Assembly: GCA_900543615.1 (NCBI GenBank) | Contig: UQSC01000082.1 | Coordinates: 1-8,134, forward strand | Length of the DNA: 8,134 nucleotides | Reading direction: 5' to 3' | Source of the DNA: an uncultured Collinsella sp. | Lineage (GTDB): Bacteria; Actinomycetota; Coriobacteriia; Coriobacteriales; Coriobacteriaceae | In this document: piece after piece, positions 5,943 through 8,134 of the stretch | Position numbering within the stretch: the first letter of the stretch is position 1 | Layout of the letters: every line of letters begins with the position of its first letter | Translations under genes and position numbers: made by a program | The notes under the pieces: generated by a model | Seen by the model: the letters and a program-made list of their open reading frames with translations, nothing else | Database searches by the model: none | What the model was told of the DNA's origin: nothing

Positions 5943-7816
5943 GCCCGATCACCCACCAATACGTTCTTGGCATGGAGCGTGGGGCAGATTCCGCAGCCGG
6001 TGCACGACGTGCGGGTGCAGTCGGGAGTCGTGACGCCCTCGAGCGAGCGACGGTACTCGCGCTCGAGAAAGCCGCGTGTGCAGCCGGGGCTCACGTGCTC
6101 CCACGGCAGGCGCCAGTCCAGCTCGTAGGGCAGGTGCACGAGCTCATTGAGGTCGATGCCGTTTTTGGCAGCAGCCTCCTTCCAGTTATCGAGCGAGAAA
6201 TGCTCTACCCAGGCGTCAAAGCGAGAGCCCGAGCGCCAAGCATCGATGATGACGGGCGTCATGTCACGACCGGCGCGGGACAGCGCGGCCTCGATGAGCG
6301 AGGTCTCGGCATCGTGGTAATGAACGCGGACGGCACGGTTGCGAACGCTCGTGATAAGCAGCTTCTGACGACGCTTGACGTCGTCGTAGTCGAGCTGCGG
6401 GCACCACTGGAACGGCGTGGCAGCCTTGGGGATAAAGACCGAAACCGAGATCGACACCGAAATCGAGCCGCGACGAGCCTTGGGCACCACGGAACGACCG
6501 AGCTCCAGCACGTGATCGGCCAGATTGGCGATGGCCACGATGTCCTCATCGCGCTCGCCGGGAAGGCCCATCATAAAGTAGAGCTTCATGCGGTTCCAAC
6601 CGGCCTCGAAGGCCGCCTTGGCCGCACGGTCCAGGTCCTCCTCGGTCACGTTCTTGTTAATGATGTCGCGCATGCGCTGGCTGCCGGCCTCGGGCGCGAA
6701 CGTCAGGCCACCTTTCTTTTCGCCGGCGACCGACTCGGCCATATCCACGCCAAACGAATCCAGGCGCTGCGACGGAATAGACACGCGAATACCCGTATCC
6801 TCCAGGCGACGGTTGAGCCTGCCGAGCACGTCGCGAATGCAGGAGTGGTCGGTCGTGGAGAGCGAGGTCAGCGACACCTCGTCATAGCCGGTCTTTTCCA
6901 GACCCTGAATCACCGACGAGACGATCTGGTCGGCCGAGCGCTCGCGCACCGGGCGATACGTCATGCCGGCCTGGCAAAAACGGCAGCCGCGGGCGCAGCC
7001 GCGCAGGATCTCGATAGACAGGCGGTCGTGAACCAGCTGCGCATAGGGCACGCACGACTGCGACAGCGGATTCGTGGCGCCGAAATCCTCGACGACGCGC
7101 TTGTAGACCACGGTCGGCGCATCCTTGCCTTCACGCGGCACGGTGTAGCCATGCGGCGAGCAGGGCTCGTCGTGACGAACCTCATAGAGCGACGGCACAT
7201 AGTTGCCGGCAATGGATGCAAGCTGCTCGACAATCTGCGCGCGCGGGACCCCTTCGTCACGCAGGCGGCGATGCAGCTGGCAGGTCTCGAGCAGCGATTC
7301 CTCGCCCTCACCGATGAGGATGGCATCGAAGAAGGCCGCGTACGGCTCGGGGTTGTACACCGAGGGGCCGCCGGCGATGATAATGGGGTCGTCCTCGGTG
7401 CGGTCAGCCGCTAACAGCGGAATACCAGCGAGGTCGAGTGCCTCGAGGAAGTTCGTTACCGCCATCTCGTGCGGCACATGCAGACCGACGATATCAAACG
7501 AAGCGACCGGCGCTGCACCCTCGAGCGAGAGCAGCGGAATGCCTGCCTCGCGCATAGCGTCACCCATATCGGGCCACGGCACATAGCCGCGCTCGCAGGA
7601 GATGCCCTCGGCCTGGTTAAGGATGTTGTAGAGGATGGCGATGCCCTGGTTGGGCAGACCAACCTCGTACACATCCGGGTAGATCAGGCAGCAACGGTAG
7701 TCGGCATCGGCCTTGGAAAGCGTGCCCCACTCGTGATCGATATAGCGACTCGGCTTCTCGACCTTGGCGAGCAACGGCTCAATTAAATGAAAACAATCTT
7801 GGTACGGAACGCGCAA
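5939..7816 (-). CDS. TIGR03960-like B12-binding radical SAM protein
   Basis: An uncharacterised enzyme of the radical SAM superfamily, which uses a [4Fe-4S] cluster and S-adenosylmethionine to start radical chemistry; the substrate is unknown. The 625-residue protein has an N-terminal region resembling a cobalamin-binding fold (about 40–210: CCLIYPDVYEVGLPNQG, SFDIVGLHVPHE, IIIAGGPSVYNPEP, LIGEGEESL). The radical SAM core carries RGCARGCRFCQAG with C274, C278 and C281 (CxxxCxxC). Later conserved parts include TFAPEAGSQRMRDIINKN (372–389), YFMMGLPGERDED (413–425) and VFIPKAATPFQW (460–471). The C-terminus has a second Cys group (C600, C605, C608, C611). No canonical DxHxxG motif is seen in the B12-like region, so cobalamin binding is uncertain. 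The start is a TTG at 7816 with AGGGG 7 nt upstream. The downstream DUF2344 partner overlaps by 4 nt. Confidence 0.9.
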   Translation of the reverse strand: MRVPYQDCFHLIEPLLAKVEKPSRYIDHEWGTLSKADADYRCCLIYPDVYEVGLPNQGIAILYNILNQAEGISCERGYVPWPDMGDAMREAGIPLLSLEGAAPVASFDIVGLHVPHEMAVTNFLEALDLAGIPLLAADRTEDDPIIIAGGPSVYNPEPYAAFFDAILIGEGEESLLETCQLHRRLRDEGVPRAQIVEQLASIAGNYVPSLYEVRHDEPCSPHGYTVPREGKDAPTVVYKRVVEDFGATNPLSQSCVPYAQLVHDRLSIEILRGCARGCRFCQAGMTYRPVRERSADQIVSSVIQGLEKTGYDEVSLTSLSTTDHSCIRDVLGRLNRRLEDTGIRVSIPSQRLDSFGVDMAESVAGEKKGGLTFAPEAGSQRMRDIINKNVTEEDLDRAAKAAFEAGWNRMKLYFMMGLPGERDEDIVAIANLADHVLELGRSVVPKARRGSISVSISVSVFIPKAATPFQWCPQLDYDDVKRRQKLLITSVRNRAVRVHYHDAETSLIEAALSRAGRDMTPVIIDAWRSGSRFDAWVEHFSLDNWKEAAAKNGIDLNELVHLPYELDWRLPWEHVSPGCTRGFLEREYRRSLEGVTTPDCTRTSCTGCGICPTLHAKNVLVGDRA

Positions 7817-7823
7817 CGGAAAA

Positions 7824-7828
7824 CCCCT
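7824..7828 (-). promoter_or_regulatory. Shine-Dalgarno of the radical SAM gene
   Basis: AGGGG (minus strand, 7828–7824) lies 7 nt before the TTG at 7816 and overlaps the TAG stop of the upstream gene (7829–7827). It decides the TTG start and suggests coupling with the upstream gene. Confidence 0.6.
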
Positions 7829-8087
7829 AAGCAGCGAGATCGGATGCGTCTTGGTAGGACGCCATAGGACGGGTAGCGCCCGCGACCGTGGTCACCAGAT
7901 TGCGAACGCGGGAGAACGTGGCAGTGACCACCTCGTTGGCACGGCTGTAGTCGACATCGCGCTCGTAGAGCGAAACGAGCGCACGGCCCATGCCATAGGT
8001 GCCCGCGGCAGCAGTGAGCGCCTTGACGGCAAACCCAATATGCGGCGTCTGCTTGACGAGCGCGCGGGTGACCGCGCGGATCACCAA
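7827..8087 (-). CDS. C-terminal fragment of a DUF697-like protein, 5' truncated
   Basis: Only the last 86 residues are present; the adapter cuts the gene at 8087, and the apparent MYKRQ start is adapter sequence. The segment TPHIGFAVKALTAAAGTYG (14–32) is a hydrophobic, Gly/Ala-rich stretch, followed by GRALVSLYERD (34–44). This order resembles the end of the DUF697 domain, found in YcjF-like membrane proteins and at the C-terminus of some Era-like GTPases. The tail (DYSRANEVVTATFSRVRNL onward, from 46) looks helical and polar. No GTPase motif can be checked because the N-terminus is missing. It ends 10 nt before the radical SAM gene on the same strand, so cotranscription is likely. The domain call is from pattern only and is moderate; the function is unknown. 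Confidence 0.5.
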   Translation of the reverse strand: MVIRAVTRALVKQTPHIGFAVKALTAAAGTYGMGRALVSLYERDVDYSRANEVVTATFSRVRNLVTTVAGATRPMASYQDASDLAA

Positions 8088-8134
8088 CTGTCTCTTATAC
8101 ACATCTGACGCTGCCGACGAATAGCCTTGTGTAG
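8088..8134 (-). other. Nextera/Tn5 sequencing adapter, inverted copy (artefact)
   Basis: The exact reverse complement of positions 3–49: mosaic end at 8088–8106, read-1 segment at 8107–8120, the same index (AAGGCTAT on the minus strand) at 8121–8128, then the P5 end. A standard two-primer Nextera molecule would carry the N7-side sequence at one end; here both ends carry the i5 side. Genomic DNA ends at 8087. Confidence 0.98.

Noticed and set aside
6430..6475. Short internal repeat encoding an alternating Ser-Ile-Ser-Val run in the radical SAM protein
   Set aside because: Homologues have a similar beta-strand (VSVSVF-like) before the PK..TPFQW motif, so it is normal family sequence.
5972..7414. 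A 480-codon open frame on the plus strand
   Set aside because: It lies entirely antisense to the radical SAM gene, has no recognisable domain and an unnatural Arg/His/Gly-rich composition; long antisense frames are expected in GC-rich coding DNA. The same applies to plus-strand frames at 5139–6128, 1145–2017, 3098–3778 and 4376–5179.
3..8134. A 47-bp perfect terminal inverted repeat with Tn5 mosaic ends, looking like a composite transposon
   Set aside because: The repeats include the Illumina read-1 segment, an index and part of P5, and there is no transposase. They are adapters.

Overview
The window is a single 8,038-bp genomic fragment (50–8087) flanked on both sides by Illumina Nextera/Tn5 tagmentation adapter sequence. 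The two adapter copies (1–49 and 8088–8134) are inverted, carry the same 8-base index and the same i5-side primer sequence, and are not biological. The genomic DNA is GC-rich and gene-dense. The gene order, TTG starts, compact operons and protein sequences suggest a high-GC Gram-positive, most likely a Coriobacteriia member such as a Collinsella relative. That taxonomic call is inference from gene order and composition, not a measured match.

At the left end, on the plus strand, is the 3' two-thirds of a Y-family DNA polymerase gene (dinB-like), cut by the adapter. It converges on a long leftward gene series. The 96-bp gap between them holds a strong hairpin terminator whose U-tract faces the leftward transcripts.

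Everything else lies on the minus strand, read here from right to left: the 3' end of a DUF697-like gene (cut by the right adapter); a radical SAM protein with a predicted B12-binding N-terminus (TIGR03960-like); its partner, the radical SAM-linked DUF2344 protein (TIGR03936-like), overlapping it by 4 nt; then rplU (bL21), rpmA (bL27), obgE, nadD, yqeK and rsfS. A sigma70-type promoter sits directly before rplU, with its -35 box overlapping the stop codon of the DUF2344 gene. A hairpin plus U-tract lies between rpmA and obgE, directly ahead of the obgE Shine-Dalgarno. The layout therefore suggests a ribosomal-protein unit (rplU-rpmA) with partial readthrough into a ribosome-assembly, NAD and Ap4A unit (obgE-nadD-yqeK-rsfS).

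Functionally the minus-strand block centres on the large ribosomal subunit: bL21 and bL27 are structural proteins, ObgE is an assembly GTPase, and RsfS silences 50S subunits during starvation. NadD (NAD synthesis) and YqeK (Ap4A hydrolysis) link it to nucleotide metabolism. The radical SAM/DUF2344 pair has no known function and is the best candidate for undescribed biology here. I saw no tRNA, rRNA, CRISPR array, insertion sequence or phage gene. Apart from the sequencing adapters, this is a conserved core-genome region rather than an accessory island.
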